From positions 1,257,501-1,298,500 of the forward strand of contig WPIO01000061.1 of assembly GCA_009760855.2 (NCBI GenBank): DNA of 41,000 nucleotides, in the 5' to 3' direction. The translations under genes and the position numbers were made by a program. Numbering within the stretch: the stretch's first letter is position 1; every line of letters begins with the position of its first letter. Shown piece after piece: positions 10,266 through 20,896 of this stretch. The DNA is from Cristatella mucedo (lineage: Eukaryota > Bryozoa > Phylactolaemata > Cristatellidae). The notes beneath the pieces are model-generated. The model was not told where the DNA came from and searched no databases. It saw only the letters and a program-made list of their open reading frames with translations.

Positions 10266-10965
10266 AATGATAGAAGGCAAAAAAAGCTCGCTGCCACCTG
10301 AGATCTTGGAAGTAGAAACATTCGACGTATTAGGCGACGGTCGTGTAGTCGTCGGTTTGTTCGTAAGTTCTTCCATTGTAATACTGAAGCGAAGCGATAC
10401 GACATCAAAACTTGGCCGATCGTGGAAAAAATACCAGAGAATTGATTTATTAAAACGGGAAAGTCTTGCACACCTTTCTGTACAAGGTGACCTGGTAGCT
10501 GTTGCGGTTAATCTGGAGACAATCGTACTTTTCGGCTTGCCTCTCGGACAAGAACAGCTTAGGCTCCGGCTTGAATACTGTATCGACAGTATTGCCCTAA
10601 CAGCTAGCTCTTTTATAACTGCTAGCAAAGATAACGTGAGAGTGAGCCATGGTGAATACAAAATTTTGATAATCAGTTATGGAATCGACGGAATAATTCA
10701 GTGGAGGCAAGAGTGGAGCGAGCCAAATGAAGACATCTGTGCTGCACCGTCGGGACTAGAGCTCTACCTAGCTCTGCCTCAGAGCCACAGGGTGAAGGTC
10801 ATGAAAGCCGTAGATGGCCAAGAGCTTGGCGACATGTTCAGCAATCGCTCTCGTGAACTGATGGAAGGCCCATGGAGGCTCTCGATAAGCAAAGGGCAGA
10901 ATACTTTTATGGCTATGCTACAAAGTAGTCGTTTTTCTTTTAATATTTATGAACTTGAAGCTTAG
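10266..10965 (+). pseudogene. Right part of a beta-propeller-like gene split by LINE A
   Basis: An open frame of 232 codons from the ATG at 10267 to a TAG at 10963-10965. It alternates hydrophobic strand pairs and turns at a spacing of about 35-45 residues, as in beta-propellers: 'DVLGDGRVVVGLFVSSSIVI', 'VQGDLVAVAVNLETIVLFGL', 'YKILIISYGIDGIIQWRQEW', 'APSGLELYLALPQSHRVKVM' and a final 'SISKGQNTFMAML...' blade. There is no obvious WD dipeptide signature and I do not recognise the family. It begins directly at the (TTA)n end of LINE A, and the same frame is found before the insertion at 8526-8690. A splice acceptor 'attattatag' supplied by the LINE tail at 10264-10265 is an alternative way for it to be expressed. 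Confidence 0.6.
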
Positions 10966-11672
10966 TAATGGTGCTACTTAAGAATTAACATGTGTCAGCA
11001 AGAATCATGCTCTGTATTTTTTCGCTAGCAAGAAATTACGGGTACATAACATTCAACTTGAAAATTAAAAACTATCTAGATATGCATATAGCTAGCTGCA
11101 CCGGGGGTGGGGGGGCTCAGCCTCAATGCCTCACCGACTTTCAAACTGTCACAAAGCTTGCTTGCTCATCAATATTTCATGATCCCCCGAATCATTCAAT
11201 ATTCAATCCAATTTTAACTACTAGCTTAACGCTGCAGCTGAATGTGTGCTGTGCGTAAGTGTACTGGATCAGCAAATTCAAACTAGTATATTATTTACTC
11301 TGATATTTTGACGCAATATTCATAGTTTTTCAGCGTACGGCTACAAGGCTTCTTACTTATCCTTTGAGAAGCATTTTTTCTGGTACTTGTCCAGGAATAG
11401 ACTGAGAAACTTAAATAAATTCCCCCCTTTGTCCCTTCTAATTTTCTTATGGCAGATACTCAATGTGTAATGTAAAATTAAGTAAATTTTTCCTTGAGCG
11501 TCAAATATAGAAATTGAATTCAAGCTAGTATTTAGAGCTCTTCGTATGTGTATATCGACCTTCTCAGGAATGCCAAATCACGAAAAGTCTTCTTGTGGGA
11601 GTTTTTCTAAATCTAGGGTTGCGTTTAATTTCCTTGATTGCCTAGAGTCTTTCTTGATTTCGCTTATTCTCA
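10966..11672. other. No recognisable feature
   Basis: AT-rich sequence. Open frames such as 10992-11258 show no domain-like composition. It may be an intron or 3' flank between the beta-propeller frame and the candidate exon at 11.67 kb. Confidence 0.4.
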
Positions 11673-11673
11673 G

Positions 11674-11901
11674 CTGCATAACACGAGGCAGCAGCTTATG
11701 TGGTCCTTTTATTTTTGGTCTTCTGGATCCCAGATTGATTTTCAAGGGGAATTTGTCATTCGGGGGCCATTCTTCAGAGTGGCTGAGACCAGATGTAGCG
11801 AAGGATACCCATATTCTGTCCGAAGGCTACTGGAGATTCCTCGTAACGATGATTTGGAGGGTTATGCATTCCAGTTTCTGAGTAACTCTCTGTTTGCCTA
11901 A
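11674..11901 (+). CDS. Possible terminal coding exon, product unknown
   Basis: A pyrimidine-rich acceptor ('cgcttattctcag') precedes an open frame of 75 codons ending in TAA. It includes 'GSQIDFQGEFVIRGPFF' and 'LLEIPRNDDLEGYAFQFLSN', which look protein-like. A second frame is also open over most of the stretch, so the choice rests on composition. An ATTAAA lies 16 bases downstream. It could be the last exon of the beta-propeller gene or of another gene. The phase join is not demonstrated; one phase-0 donor candidate is 'cacagg|gtgaag' near 10791. Confidence 0.35.
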   Translation: MHNTRQQLMWSFYFWSSGSQIDFQGEFVIRGPFFRVAETRCSEGYPYSVRRLLEIPRNDDLEGYAFQFLSNSLFA

Positions 11902-11916
11902 TGTTTATAATTTATT

Positions 11917-11922
11917 ATTAAA
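11917..11922 (+). terminator. Possible poly(A) signal ATTAAA
   Basis: The variant hexamer ATTAAA follows the TAA of the candidate terminal exon at a plausible distance. The sequence is AT-rich, so chance occurrence is likely enough to keep confidence low. Confidence 0.25.
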
Positions 11923-11929
11923 ACGTGCC

Positions 11930-12360
11930 ACGGTAGACGTCGCCGAGGTGGTAGACCTCACCGAGGTGGCTGCCGTTTCCAAGTGCTGGTGAAGACAGCA
12001 ACTCCAAGCAATGCTAAAATATCGTAGGAGCCATACAGACGCACGAACGTACAGCAATGATGACATAGCGCAAGCGGATTCAAGAATGCTCGCAAATTAT
12101 TGACAGGTCTGTGTCCTTACTGTGAAGCTTAACGTGGGGCTTAATATTCAACAGCCACCGAAGGGCTGCATAGTACGCCATGCACGCTAGCCATCAACCC
12201 CATAATTAACCAAGCTTTTTAGTCACCACATAATTGACGTCATCCTTACATTATGCCCGTTATGGAATTTATAGCGCTACTACTCCGGTAGAAGAATAGA
12301 TAATTGTCATGTCAAAGAGCAGAGGAGATAACTTGCTTATTTGCAAGTGTAGTTGCAACG
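11930..12360. other. No recognisable feature
   Basis: Contains a short near-duplicate 'gccgaggtgg' / 'accgaggtgg' at about 11942-11970. No coding frame or known repeat. Confidence 0.4.
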
Positions 12361-12361
12361 T

Positions 12362-12860
12362 CACAATAATAATACATCTGATAAAGTGCCCTCCGAGAAC
12401 AATTTCTTTCTAGGCGCTTTACAATTTCTGCAAAGGAAGCACGATCGGCTGGTTAGTTGTATCGTGCTTAATAAACAACAAAAACAACATAGTTAGGGGT
12501 GACATGCACAGGGTCAGCATGCAAGTATGGTTAGTGGCAGCATGCAACGGTGTCAGTTCGCATAAGCATAAAAAAGACGAATCGCGGGAACCCAGTAAAT
12601 GTTCTAATAAATGGATGCATCTTTAGTAGCTTTTTAAATTTTGTCAAGTAAGAAGATGTTGTGACTCAATTCGGGAGTGAGTTCTAGGCTTTGGGAGCAT
12701 ACGAACTAAATGCCCTATCTCCAAAGGATTTGAGGCTTGTACGAGGTATAGGCGAACAGTTAGTTTCCGAAACGCTGGCAGTACGATGTGTTGTAGCGTG
12801 GTGGAGGCGTAGATCTGTCAGGTAAGCTGGACCCAAAGAATAAAGGAACCTGAAAGTACC
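12362..12860 (-). mobile_element. LINE A 3' end, antisense
   Basis: Antisense tail ('tgataaagtgccctccgaga'), 3' UTR ('aggggtgacatgcacagggt') and the ORF end, whose minus-strand translation contains 'TSLKSFGDRAFSSYAPKA'. Similarity ends near 12860. Degenerate and 5' truncated. Confidence 0.8.
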
Positions 12861-13360
12861 TCCACAGTCGATATTGAACATGCAGCCATGTTGCACTTGC
12901 CTTTGGCAAGCGATGGCCATGCATAAATAAAATCTGCTCTTGATTTTTGTATGAGTGCTAACTCGATAGTCCATATAAATTTTGCTAAAATGCTCAATAT
13001 GCCTGTACGTTATGTTATGTTTTGTACGTTAATGTAATATGTCCGTACACGCAACAAAATTTTGATCCACTAGCCGGCGCTGACGGATAAATTTTATAAA
13101 ATTACATTTACGTTCAATGTGCAAAGACCTGACGCTCTCAATACACTAACGATAACGACACAGCGCTCGATATCTGCACGCAGCGCTAGCAACTATGCTG
13201 CATTACAAAAACTCGCAAATAATACTGTAGCTAAAACAGTAGGTGGCTTCTAACCGACTCGTTAACAGGCTTACCGCAGCTCACGCTCAGCGCTATGACT
13301 CGCAGACAAGCAGACCATCACTCTAAGATCGTAAATATAAACATCCACTCTTAAATATAA
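12861..13360. other. No recognisable feature
   Basis: AT-rich sequence with no coding-like frame and no repeat family shared with the rest of the window. Confidence 0.4.
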
Positions 13361-13624
13361 AGGGTGAGCATAAAAATAAAGGGTAATCTCGATGTAAAAC
13401 CTTCGGTTTCTGCCCGCGGCATTGTGGACGACGAGCGTTTTCAGAAATTAACAGGGAACAAAAAGGAGCAGGGGGAGCAGAAAAATATAAAATTACCTAT
13501 CGCCGATTACAGAGACAAAAACGGGCATCAAAAGGAAGCCATCCAGCGTCACGCTGCCAAGATTCGACAGAAACGTCGCACACGACAAGCTCTGCAACAG
13601 GGAAAAATGAAAGACTGGAGATGA
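13361..13624 (+). CDS. Lys/Arg-rich open frame, possible terminal exon
   Basis: Open from a TAA at 13358 to the TGA ending at 13624, with no ATG near its start, so it could only be a downstream exon. The C-terminal half is highly charged and helix-prone ('KEAIQRHAAKIRQKRRTRQA', then 'LQQGKMKDWR'). A possible acceptor is 'gagcgttttcag' ending at about 13443. No family recognised. Codon use looks coding-like but the evidence is weak. Confidence 0.25.
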   Translation, partial: RVSIKIKGNLDVKPSVSARGIVDDERFQKLTGNKKEQGEQKNIKLPIADYRDKNGHQKEAIQRHAAKIRQKRRTRQALQQGKMKDWR

Positions 13625-14565
13625 AGCCCGTGCATGAGCTTCCACGTCGTGTTAGCGCTGGACGAAAGCCTTTTATAATGAAAAGGTCAAAAACGGAAAG
13701 AGGCTGGCGGTTGGAACTGAGCACTTGACGACCAAGGTCGTGTTATGGAGTAGTCGCCTGACAGCAGGCCTGGGTCGCCGGCTAGGCTGCGCTTGCCGCT
13801 AGGTCAGCGGCCCGATATCGCTGCTACAATCTAGCTGAGATAAGATGCTTACGCACGTACGCCCGAAAGCGGACAACTCCCCCCCCCCCCCCCCCCGCGA
13901 GTTACACGAAGACTCTGTCTGCGTGCAAGCCGAAACCCTGTCTGCGTCCAGCAGCCATCGCCATCTCACGGCCGTAGCCAAGAAGTGATAGGAGCTGTTG
14001 CGACCCGACAACCACCAAGCCGTCCGGATTGCTGCTCGGCATAGCGCGGCCTCGCAATTCTCGATATTCCTATTGGTTTAAAACGGTTGCCATTGGACGG
14101 TTCCTTTCATTATGATTTGTGCATTCGACTAGCGGTGTAATTGAGCTGGACACGAACGTGAAATATATATTTTGGCGCAAGTAATTACCAACTGGAGAGG
14201 GATCGGATATTCTCAATCAAGGCTCCATTATTGCGCAGACTAGGGGACTGGGCGTTCTTTCTCGGCCAGATAATCGATCAACCGACCTTCGCCTTGAGAG
14301 TGTTGGAAGCTGAAAGCCTGCTAACTCCTTTTCCCGTCGCAAACCTAAGCAAGCGTGCACAAGCTTATGGCAGCTTCTACTCCGGACTTAAGTTTCGCGA
14401 ATCCTCACTCGGGGATAAACTGAATACTAGATATTAGACGGGATACTCTAAATTGAAACTAGCTCTCGTCGTGTATTTTCAGGCCAACGCCTGACAAATT
14501 ACAACAACGACAGCAATCCTTTTTTGAGCAAGTAGAAATCAGAGTGAAGTAGAAGATTTAAACGC
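13625..14565. other. No confident feature; poly-C tract
   Basis: A moderately GC-rich stretch including an 18-base C run at about 13879-13896. Open frames on both strands lack domain-like content. Confidence 0.4.
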
Positions 14566-14568
14566 ATC

Positions 14569-14725
14569 GAGTTGGTTTGTCCCTGTGGTTAAGGTGCTCG
14601 CCCCGACCAAGGTCTGGCCGAGGTCGTGGGCTCAAGCCCAGTGGCATATTTGGAGCTCCTGAATAGCGATTAAGTTCTCTTATGGTGCTATACAGATGAA
14701 TTATTAAATTAAATTATTAAGGCGT
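14569..14725 (+). mobile_element. SINE1 copy
   Basis: tRNA-like head ('tgtggttaaggtgctcgccc'), B-box-like region ('gtcgtgggctcaagcccagt') and a body ending 'gattaagttctcttatggtg', 'ctatacagatgaattatt'. The same architecture occurs at 15.2, 20.9, 32.2 and 38.5 kb. Confidence 0.8.
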
Positions 14726-14809
14726 GCAAGAGCAGCAGCTGCAAAATAATTACACGGCCTAAGGGGGCGTAAATGTGATGACGAAACGAAAGGCGGAGAA
14801 CTGTTGAGT

Positions 14810-14965
14810 TCATGATGTAGTTCCTCATGTTGTGGCGACCCCCCAGCCATAAAATTAATGTGCGCAAAATGCGGAAATGCGTGTTTTCCAACGGTCTTAG
14901 GCGACCCCTGCGAAAGGGTCGTTCGACCACCAAAGGGGTGGCGACCCACGGGTTGAAAGCCGCTG
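14810..14965 (+). mobile_element. SPIN-like hAT nonautonomous element, left end lost
   Basis: Matches the element at 29.7 kb: 'ttcctcatgttgtggcgacc', 'cataaaattaatgtgcgcaa', 'ggtcttaggcgacccctgcg' and an end 'gttgaaagccgctg'. The left inverted repeat is missing or too diverged to see. From memory, the core strongly resembles SPIN-type hAT elements. Confidence 0.75.
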
Positions 14966-15227
14966 ATGCAGAGTGAAGCTGAGAAGAAAGCACGTCGTTG
15001 ACCCCTAGAGTAGTGCGTTGATTTGAGTGTGCGTGTGTGTACGTATGGGTCCGTCTAGCCACGCCGACGTTTACGTGACTCCAGGTGACGACTCGAAGTG
15101 AAGACTGCGCTCTAATTGCTTGCGTGCTATTCGCAGTGGGCCAGGCGGAAGTCGTGTTTACAGGTCCTTGACTCCACCCCGACTCGACCGGGTCGCTGGG
15201 AGCACGGGACGTTTGTGGGAGAGGCAT
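14966..15227. other. No recognisable feature
   Basis: Lies between the SPIN-like element and a SINE1 copy. Frames on both strands run into the neighbouring repeats. Confidence 0.4.
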
Positions 15228-15392
15228 ATGCTGCTGCGTGTGGTAAAGGTGCTCGCGCCGGGGACCAAGGTCTGGCCGAGGGCGTGGGCTCGAGCCCCCT
15301 GGCATATTAGAAGCACGTGAATACAGATTAACTTATCTTGGGGCGCTATGCAAATGAATTATATATTTATATATTTGTATATAATTTAATGT
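15228..15392 (+). mobile_element. SINE1 copy
   Basis: 'gctgctgcgtgtggtaaagg', 'gctcgcgccggggaccaagg' and the B-box-like 'cgtgggctcgagccccctgg', then 'ttggggcgctatgcaaatga' and an AT-rich tail. Confidence 0.8.
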
Positions 15393-15394
15393 AA

Positions 15395-15510
15395 TTTATA
15401 TTTGTCTGTAACTCCGTGAAGCCACAAAGACTTACTGGGGGTTACGCGGGAGATTTTTTCTATAGCGTACTCTAAGCTTAAGCGGCTTTCGGTGTGTTTG
15501 CACCGACCAT
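15395..15510 (-). mobile_element. LINE B 3' end, antisense
   Basis: 'ctgtaactccgtgaagccac', 'gggggttacgcgggagattt' and 'taagcggctttcggtgtg' are the reverse complement of the LINE B terminus seen at 17.4-17.5 kb. Confidence 0.75.
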
Positions 15511-16092
15511 AGACCAACTGTTCCGATTGCTGGCCTACTCCACTTTAGGCGAGACTGACTTTGTGCACTAAATGAGCAACGTCAACCAGCTATCTGCAGT
15601 GAACATTCAGTTTTTAAGTCTGAAGTAATTTTTAATTTATTAATCAATGTCCGAGAAAGAACTGCTGTAGACAAGTATGACTTGCGTTGCACTTTTTCAA
15701 ATGACCGCTCTCAGCAAGTTTAGCTCGGTGCTGTGAATGACCACTTACAGCAAAGAATAAGTCCGAGAACGGCTTTTATCATCGACGGTCTATCACTGCA
15801 GACTCATAGGAGAGCAAGTTCAAGACTGGAGTGCTTTGCAGATGATTAGAGCACATACGAACATCGGTATTAACCAGTACGATCTTCATGTTGAACCCGA
15901 TGGACAGCACTTTATGTTCCACTTTATTGGCTCCCGGAGCCACAGTAACGGCCAACATATTTGCGACCGACAGAAATAGATCCAGTGATCATGAGAGAAC
16001 ACATCAATATCGCAAATAGCAGGTGGTCAAGTACCTGTCAATGCCTAACTCAGGAAGTGGGAAATGCTACGATCGTAAATGCTAAATTGTAC
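15511..16092. other. No recognisable feature
   Basis: No coding-like frame and no similarity to other parts of the window that I could detect. Confidence 0.4.
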
Positions 16093-16388
16093 AAAGAGCT
16101 CCTGTGTGGGAGATACGTGTTCCATTACTCTGCTTAAAGACCTTTAGCGACAGAAGCTTTATCTCTGCAGGTCTTAGACTGCGGAACTCGCTTCCACGAC
16201 TCTTACGCAACGACAACTACTCTCCGGCTACCGACTTCGGCACAACCCTTCCAGCGGTTCTAAGCTGCTACTTCCGTGCCACTCACTACGTCAACTGCTT
16301 TTCTGACACTGATATGCTTCCCGTTTTCTCTTTGCTGCGTGAGGTGGAGTCTGTTGGCTACTGAATGCTTACCGAAAGCCGCTTAGAC
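16093..16388 (+). mobile_element. LINE B 3' ORF fragment
   Basis: The translation contains 'SDRSFISAGLRLRNSLPRLL' and '[20 protein letters not shown]', aligned with the C-terminus of the neighbouring LINE B copy. It stops about where the next copy begins ('gacttag' region), so the two lie head-to-tail. Confidence 0.8.
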
Positions 16389-16389
16389 T

Positions 16390-17515
16390 GTTAGGGTCTG
16401 TACTTGGTCTCCTGCTGTTCTCCATTTATACGCAACCTCTGGGAAAAGTGATTAAGGCCCATGGAATAGGATATCACTGCTATGCTGACGATACTCAGTT
16501 GTATTTGTCATTTAAGCAGTCGGAATCTGCTGCAGCAACTGAGAAACTGAATGCTTGCCTTGCCGATATTCGATCCTGGATGTCGGAAAACTTCCTGAAA
16601 TTAAATGACGATAAAACCGAACTGCTTCTCATAGGACACCCTAAGCGTGTGGCTGGATTAAAAGGCTTTGCTCTTCTAATAGGTGATGCTATTGTGCGAC
16701 CTTCACCACGTGCTCGTAATCTAGGTGTCGTGTTTGACAGCTGCCTCAATTTCAAAAGCTTCATTCAGAAGACTGCCTCTACAGCTAGCCATCACATCTG
16801 ATCCCTATCCAAGATTAGAAGCTGTCTCCCACAGTGGCTTGTAAAGAATTTAACTAGCTCTTTAGTTATGTCTCGGCTTGATTATTGTAATTCCCTTTTG
16901 GCTGGTCTACCAAAGAAAGCTATTATGCCACTACAGCGGACTATGAATATGGCTGCAAGGCTAGTCTTCAAGTCCCAGCGGTTTGAGCACGTGTCACCTT
17001 TGCTGGAAGAGCTAGGATGGTTGCCGGTTGAGCAAAGGATACAGAGCAAAGTTCTTACGCTGACCCACAAGGCCCGCCACGGCTTGGCTCCTTCGTACCT
17101 AGCTGAACTGCTGCATCAGTTTCAGCCTGTTCGCGCTCTCAGGTCCTGTGTGGACAATAAATTAGCTGTCCCATTCCTCCGCTTAAAGACAGTTGGCGAC
17201 AGAAGCTTTAGCTCTGCAGGTCCTAGACTGTGGAACTCGCTTCCACAATTCTTACGCAACGACATCTACTCTCCAACTGCCGACTATGGCACATCTTTTT
17301 TAGCGGTCCTGAACTGCTACTTCTATGCTACTCACTACCTCAACTGCTCTCCTAACTCTGCTATGCTTCCCACTTTCTCTTTGTTGCGTGAGACGAAGTC
17401 TGTTGGCTACCGAATGAGTACCGAAAGCCGCTTAGGCTGTGAGTGCGCTATACAAAACTCTCCTGCGTAACACCCACATGGTCTTTATGACTTTGGGAGT
17501 TACTGACGGAAATAC
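16390..17515 (+). mobile_element. LINE B copy, 5' truncated, nearly intact
   Basis: Starts inside the RT at the 'SVLG' box ('tctgtacttggtctcctgct'). It contains the catalytic motif '[14 protein letters not shown]', the thumb region '[19 protein letters not shown]' and the C-terminal 'SRLDYCNSLLAGLPKKAIM', with an ORF end at 17470. A single TGA at 16799-16801 interrupts the frame. From about 16716 onward it is nearly identical to the inverted copy at 25.0-25.9 kb. Confidence 0.9.
16448..17470 (+). pseudogene. LINE B reverse transcriptase, one nonsense codon
   Basis: Two in-frame blocks (16448-16801 and 16802-17470) make up one RT C-terminal half with YADD intact, separated by a TGA. The inverted copy has CGA (Arg) at the same codon, so the stop probably arose by a C-to-T change at a CpG. 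The N-terminal RT fingers and the endonuclease are absent, so it cannot encode a full protein. The family resembles CR1/L2-type LINEs by motif content. Confidence 0.85.
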
Positions 17516-17523
17516 ATGACATG

Positions 17524-17705
17524 ACTAACCACACTTGCATGCTAACCCTGTGCATGTCACCCCTAACCATGTTATTCTTGTTGTTTATTGAGCATGCTAC
17601 CACTAGCCATCCGATCTGATTTCCTTTGCAGCAAATGTAAAGCGCATAGAAAGAGATTGAGTTTTCCGAGGGCGCTTTATAAAATGTATTATTATTATTA
17701 TTAAT
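17524..17705 (+). mobile_element. LINE A tail-only copy
   Basis: Begins 'actaaccacacttgcatgct' directly after the LINE B terminus. It ends with the tail hairpin ('gtaaagcgcatagaaagaga' then 'gagggcgctttataaaatg') and TTA repeats. No ORF sequence is attached. Confidence 0.85.
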
Positions 17706-18779
17706 TTGGAGCCAAGTAGTGCAAAACCCCGGATCTACGGAAGTTCGAGGCTGTCTGTGTGGACCCCAGACTCGCCAAGAGGGCGGAACTGCTAATCACA
17801 CTCGTGAATTAGGTTGTGCCATATCTTCAGGAATATCTTGTCTGGAAAGTAAGAATCCCGAATAACTGGGTTCCATACGTAGCATAAAAGCAGAGGCCTT
17901 GTAATAGGTAGGGGTGTTGGTGCCTTGGTAGTTAAACTGAGTTGTGCTTCCGGCCACTGAGCCGTACGTACGGAGTTAGTAAATGTCGTGGCTGCTCTTA
18001 GACACCTCTAACCATCCTACGCTGTCTGATAGACTTCTATAACCTAAAGATATGGACTTGTTATCTAAAGGTATGGCCGCTCTTTGCTACTGCTAAGTTT
18101 CGCGACGATTGCCTGCATACTTGCATGAATTGGTGTTGCGTCTACAATCACTAGCCTTAGTATAAGGCTCACGGCTTCACCAGTATCAAAGTCATGCTTT
18201 CCAGCATGATAGGAAAGTTTCCTGCCGCAGCACCGCTACGCCCCTCGGAAGCTGTGCGCGTGCAAATGATGGTGGAAGCTGAGGCAATCGAACCCGCCAT
18301 TTAACAATTCGTGAGCAGTGAAAACTGCTTCGTTTGAACGTAAGGTCGAGCAAAGTGACCTTACGCTTACAGAGTGTGCAGCTCTGATGCCTTCCCTACT
18401 GCGTCAAAGGAATTGATTAGGAATTTGTGGTCAACGCTCGATGCGGGTTCTCAGGTCGGCAGACTGAGACTCCTACACCAAGTGTAGGGCCTCTCAATTT
18501 CGCGACACATGCCTTTAGTTCAAGTATTAATGCAGGCAATCCTTATTGGAGTGATAGCCAATATCCTATCCAATTCCTCATCAATTATTGGTCGCCATAA
18601 GAGGGCTGATAGCTGCCAGGGCGCTCCTGCCGCTTTATGTACGAGGCTGCTCAATCCGCAAAACTTGACTTTAGTTTAATGGGCTTAAATCGGCGGCGAA
18701 AGTACTGAATTTCAAAATACAAAGTGACCGGAGGTAGTCTGCCAAAGGGTTTAAAGCCAAAAAAGAATATCGAAAAATT
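17706..18779. other. No recognisable feature
   Basis: No domain-bearing frame. The minus-strand frame at 18671-18958 overlaps the LINE B sense sequence and is a shadow. Confidence 0.4.
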
Positions 18780-19234
18780 CGTTCGCGATCACGGAACTTT
18801 ACCGTAAGATTTCCTCCGGGATTCAAATGACACCATTCGAATGAAATTGAAATTGCTTTCTTACGCGTGAGCAATGACATCTTAAGGAGCAGTGATGACG
18901 GCAATGCTACCGCCAAGCCCCATCTGGATCTATCAGCTGCTTCGACAGTAGTGATCATGATATCCTACTTGAACGATAGAGAATAACGATCGGCCTGGCA
19001 GACGAGGCACCGGGTTGGTTTAATTGGTACTTGGTCCAATCGCGTTCAATCCGCGTCTCGTAGTGGTCTGGTCTCATTCAGCATGCCTGTCGTTAGTAGA
19101 GTTCCGCAAGGGTAAGTTTTCGGCCCTCTGCTCTTCTCCATTTATATCGGGCCTCCTCGAAAAGTGATTCGGGGCCCATAGGATCGGCTATCACTCCTAT
19201 GCAGAATTTACCCAGCTCTATTTGACATTTAAAC

Positions 19235-19237
<3 letters not shown>

Positions 19238-19332
<95 letters not shown>

Positions 19333-19420
19333 TACAACACACACTAATATATATATAGAAATATATATATATATATATATATAGAAATATATATATATAT
19401 ATATATGTGCATATATTTAT
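19238..19420. repeat. (CA)n(TA)n compound microsatellite
   Basis: About 27 CA units, then TA tracts interrupted by 'gaaa' and 'catatatacaacacacacta'. It replaces roughly 20 bases of LINE B RT coding sequence just after the active-site region. Confidence 0.97.
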
Positions 19421-19744
19421 ATGCTGCAGTGACTGATAAGCTGAATCTTTGCCTTGGAGTAATTCGATCCTGCATGTCGGTCAATTTCCTTAAACTAAAT
19501 TATGATATTACGATGATAAACTAAATTCCGATGATACCGAGTTCTCGAAGCTTGCGGCTCGACAAGAAGACTTTGGCCGTCTAACTGGTGATGTTGTAGT
19601 GCGACCGTCATCGCGTGCTCGAAATTTAGGCATCCTCTTTGATAACTGCTCAAATCTTAAGCATATGATTAAGATGACTGCCTCCACAGCTAACCACTAG
19701 CCATCAAATCCAATCCATGTAAAAAATTAGGGAACTTCTACCAC

Positions 19745-20197
19745 AGTTCTGCCGCTCCCATTTATGTTTCTGCATTCTCTGGCTCCAGCCTACATATTAG
19801 AACTACTCTCCCATCAGGCTAGGCATTTCCTTTGGAGACCGTGCCGTTAGCTTATATTCTCCCAAAGCCTAGAACTCACTCCCGATAAGCGTCACGACAT
19901 TTCCCGACTTGAGGCATGTAAAAAGAAGCTAAAAACGCACCCGTTTCTTAAAGCAATTGGTGGGTACGTGTGATATGTCCTTTATGAGCTTATTTGTGCT
20001 AATACTGTGCATGTTACCCCTCACCTTGTTTACATGTTGGCATGGTGCATTTTACCTTTAACTATTTTATGCATGTTGACACTGTGCCTGTCGCCACTTA
20101 CCATTTAGTCATGCTTCCTTTACAGCATAAGTAAAGTGCCTAGACAGAGATTAAATTCTCTGAGGGTCCTATATCAATATATTATTATTTTCTTATT
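19745..20197 (+). mobile_element. LINE A 3' end inserted in LINE B
   Basis: Runs from 'ttatgtttctgcattctctg' through 'tttggagaccgtgccgttag' to the tail 'cagagattaaattctctgag' and ATT repeats. LINE B sequence stops at 19747 ('ccacagt') and resumes at 20198 ('acagtggctt'), so 'acagt' may be a short target duplication. Confidence 0.75.
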
Positions 20198-20688
20198 ACA
20201 GTGGCTTATCAAAAAGTTAACTTGCTTCTGAGCTGGGCTACTGCAACTCCGTTTTGGCTGGGCTACGAAAAATAGTGATTAAGCCTCGACCGCTGGGAAG
20301 GAAAATGGCTGCATGAGTAATCAACAAATCCCAAGGGTTAGGCAATATGTCTATAATGCAGAAGGAGCTGCGATGGCTTCCGGATGATCAACGAATACAG
20401 AGTAAAGTTCTTACGATGGCCCAAAAAGTCAAACGTGAGTCAAGCTGTTTCATGCCTTGCTGAGCTACTGCATCAGTTTCAGTTTATGCCTTCATGTGCG
20501 CTCATGCACTTCATGGACAATAAATAGGCTGTCCCGATCCCATGCTTAACTGCTGGCGACGGAAGCTTTTGATCTGTAGGTCATACGCTGTGGAGCTTGG
20601 TTCTACAATTCTTACGCAAATGACATGCATGCTCCCGCTGCTGCCGATCGTGGCGCATCCTTTCCAGCCGTCCTGAGCTGCTACTTCC

Positions 20689-20880
20689 ACTAACCACATT
20701 TGCATGCTGACCCTGTGCATGTCACCCCTAACCATATTATTCATTTTGTTTGTTTTTCAAGCATGATTTTACTTACCATTCAATTGCATTTCTCTTTGCA
20801 GCAAATGTAAAGCGCCTAGAAAGAGATTAAGTTCTCTATGAGGGCGCTTTATCAAGTGCATTATTATTATCATTATTATT
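20689..20880 (+). mobile_element. LINE A tail-only copy
   Basis: Starts 'actaaccacatttgcatgct' straight after LINE B 'gctgctacttcc' and ends in the tail hairpin and TTA-type repeats. It has the same 5' starting point as the copy at 17524. Confidence 0.85.
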
Positions 20881-20896
20881 CCATGGTACACACTTC

